DNA of 6,972 bases from positions 1-6,972 of the forward strand of contig CAMJRV010000123.1 in the NCBI GenBank assembly GCA_946408315.1, in the 5' to 3' direction. Under the pieces are notes generated by a model. That model was not told the origin of the DNA, searched no databases, and saw nothing but the letters and a program-made list of their open reading frames with translations. Positions 5,864 through 6,972 of the stretch are shown here, one piece after another. The position numbers and the translations under genes were made by a program. Source of the DNA: an uncultured Bacillota bacterium (GTDB taxonomy: Bacteria; Bacillota; Clostridia; Peptostreptococcales; Anaerovoracaceae). Position 1 is the first letter of the stretch. Every line of letters begins with the position of its first letter.

Positions 5864-6331
5864 TCATACCCGAACCCTCGCCGTACATTTTACCATCCGT
5901 ATGATAAAAAGAAGCAATTCATAACCGAAAAGCAGACCTCCTATCGCAGCATAGGTTCTGGTGAATGGACTGCGATATAACCAGGTCGGGAAAAACTCCG
6001 GGTAATGGAAATGATTCAAATAGGCCAGATGGTTCATCAGTGGAAGCAACGCAAGACCGAAGACCGGAATCCCGATTATCACAAATTCCAACATAGCCGA
6101 TTTGCGAGTTGGTTCAAAGCGAAAGCCGAAATACACCAACAGGAAAAGCAAGATCCCGATTATGATCAAGAAACTAAATTCCAATAAGCTCCGGGGGAAA
6201 GAGTTTATCCAGGAAGACCCGTAATTTCTGCTCATATAGTCCATCAGCCACAGGTCTGCATAGCTATATAGCTTCAAAGAAAAGATAAAAGTTACAGTCC
6301 ATCCAACGTAAAAGGCAAGCGGTTTCTTCAT
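5864..6331 (-). CDS. Uncharacterised four-helix membrane protein, second of a paralogous pair
   Basis: I do not recognise the family. The 155-residue product begins MKKPLAFYVGW and has four likely membrane segments at about 6-22, 48-70, 80-104 and 126-145. It ends in a short basic tail (RMVKCTARVRV). There is no cleavable signal peptide in the usual sense, because the first helix continues directly from the N-terminus. It is clearly paralogous to the gene just upstream: 20 of the first 38 aligned residues agree, and the C-terminal portion IGG-L-GYELLLFI-R-VKC is nearly the same. It starts directly after the upstream stop codon, with GAGAGGAAG as ribosome binding site in the end of that gene, so the two are co-translated. 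No terminator is visible between its stop and the lysine riboswitch promoter. Reading and start are secure. Role (for example transport accessory, immunity or envelope protein) cannot be told from the sequence. Confidence 0.85.
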   Translation of the reverse strand: MKKPLAFYVGWTVTFIFSLKLYSYADLWLMDYMSRNYGSSWINSFPRSLLEFSFLIIIGILLFLLVYFGFRFEPTRKSAMLEFVIIGIPVFGLALLPLMNHLAYLNHFHYPEFFPTWLYRSPFTRTYAAIGGLLFGYELLLFIIRMVKCTARVRV

Positions 6332-6862
6332 TTACTCTTCCTCTCTTTCCGGCAGAGATTCATCTTCAGAAAGAGTATCCGCCTTCTTTGCACATTTGAC
6401 GATTCTGAAGATAAAAAGGAGCAGCTCATAGCCCAAAAGTATGCCTCCGATCGTAACATAGGTTTGGGTGGACGAACTGTAATATAACCATTTCGGACAA
6501 TATTGCCAATAAGAATACCAGTTTGCATATGGTACCAGATGACGTACCAGCGTAAGCGTTGCCAGACAAAAAGAAGGGATGCCGATAGCCGCTAATTCCA
6601 ACAAAGCCGATTTCCATGTAGATTTAAATTGAAAGCCGATATACACCAGCAGGGCAATTAACGCGCCAATTATGATCAATACGCCAAGCTCAATCAAAAT
6701 AACATGGAGAATGGGGAGAATACTTAAATCGTATATTGTTTTGCCCGCATAATTTTCTTTTATATAACTTATCAGATAAATATCACGTAAGTCATATATT
6801 TTCAAAGATACTATAAAAATTACGTCCCATCCGATATAAAAAACAAGCGGTTTCTTATTCAT
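6332..6862 (-). CDS. Uncharacterised four-helix membrane protein, first of a paralogous pair
   Basis: This is the paralogue of the following gene and also not assigned to a known family. The product has 176 residues, with likely membrane helices at about 7-23, 52-77, 85-107 and 134-155. The loop between helices 3 and 4 is rich in Tyr and Trp (YANWYSYWQY and KWLYYSS). It differs from its partner in a longer, acidic cytoplasmic tail (TLSEDESLPEREEE). The start at 6862 is chosen because the protein then begins MNKKPLVFYIGW, matching MKKPLAFYVGW of the partner, and AAGGAGG stands 11 nt upstream (6880-6874). An in-frame ATG at 6895 would translate through that site. Its stop and the next start are directly adjacent, so the two genes form one translational unit. 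The DNA of the pair is visibly more AT-rich than the lysine operon, which may mean a different history. Confidence 0.85.
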   Translation of the reverse strand: MNKKPLVFYIGWDVIFIVSLKIYDLRDIYLISYIKENYAGKTIYDLSILPILHVILIELGVLIIIGALIALLVYIGFQFKSTWKSALLELAAIGIPSFCLATLTLVRHLVPYANWYSYWQYCPKWLYYSSSTQTYVTIGGILLGYELLLFIFRIVKCAKKADTLSEDESLPEREEE

Positions 6863-6895
6863 GCCCTTCACGACCTCCTTATTTAACCCTATCAT

Positions 6896-6970
6896 TCAAA
6901 TAACAGTCTCCGTCTCCTTCTTTACGCGGAAAGCGCGGACAAAGAAGATCGCAGCGGCAAAGGAATAAGC
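6896..6970 (-). CDS. C-terminal end of an unidentified, probably membrane protein (partial)
   Basis: One minus-strand frame is open from the window edge to a TGA at 6898-6896, giving 24 residues: a hydrophobic part (SFAAAIFFV) followed by a charged tail (RVKKETETVI). This looks like the last helix and cytoplasmic end of a membrane protein. Another frame is open to about 6880 but reads as a Cys/Arg-rich sequence of low plausibility. If real, the gene ends 33 nt before the first membrane-protein paralogue on the same strand and may be in its operon. It is too short to identify. Confidence 0.4.
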   Translation of the reverse strand, partial: AYSFAAAIFFVRAFRVKKETETVI

Positions 6971-6972
6971 CA

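Overview
The window looks like chromosomal DNA of a Gram-positive Firmicute, most likely a clostridium-like member. The grounds are a lysine (L-box) riboswitch, strong AGGAGG-type ribosome binding sites, an acetylase-type diaminopimelate pathway (DapH) and protein sequences resembling Bacillus/Clostridia homologues. Species cannot be fixed from the sequence alone.

Layout from left to right. Positions 3-116 hold the last 37 codons of a plus-strand gene that starts outside the window. A 104-nt imperfect palindrome (147-250), with T-runs on both sides, separates it from a convergent minus-strand operon and probably terminates both. The operon, read right to left, is lysA (5281-3980), lysC (3983-2778), dapF (2775-1930), dapA (1915-1025) and dapH (984-292). 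The genes overlap by 4 nt or are 2 to 40 nt apart. Upstream of lysA are a sigma-A-like promoter (5841-5813), a lysine riboswitch aptamer (5797-5643), an intrinsic terminator (5584-5552) and an unusually long untranslated stretch of about 270 nt before the lysA start. Further right, also on the minus strand, are two tandem paralogous four-helix membrane proteins of unknown function (6862-6332 and 6331-5864), preceded by the C-terminal end of another gene (6970-6896).

How the genes work together: aspartate kinase (LysC) commits aspartate to the pathway. DapA condenses aspartate semialdehyde with pyruvate. DapH N-acetylates tetrahydrodipicolinate. DapF converts LL- to meso-diaminopimelate, and LysA decarboxylates meso-DAP to lysine. 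Asd, DapB, the N-acetyl-DAP aminotransferase and the deacetylase are absent from the window and must be encoded elsewhere if the pathway is complete. Lysine control appears to act on transcription (riboswitch with a visible 11-position antiterminator) and probably on LysC activity through its ACT domains. DapA lacks the E. coli-type lysine-site residues.

Most of the window is well-understood biosynthesis. The least explained parts are the paralogous membrane-protein pair, the long hairpin at the left, a possible internal start in lysC giving a beta subunit, and the long leader with a possible second promoter that would bypass the riboswitch. I did not find a clearly new defence, mobile or secretion system here.
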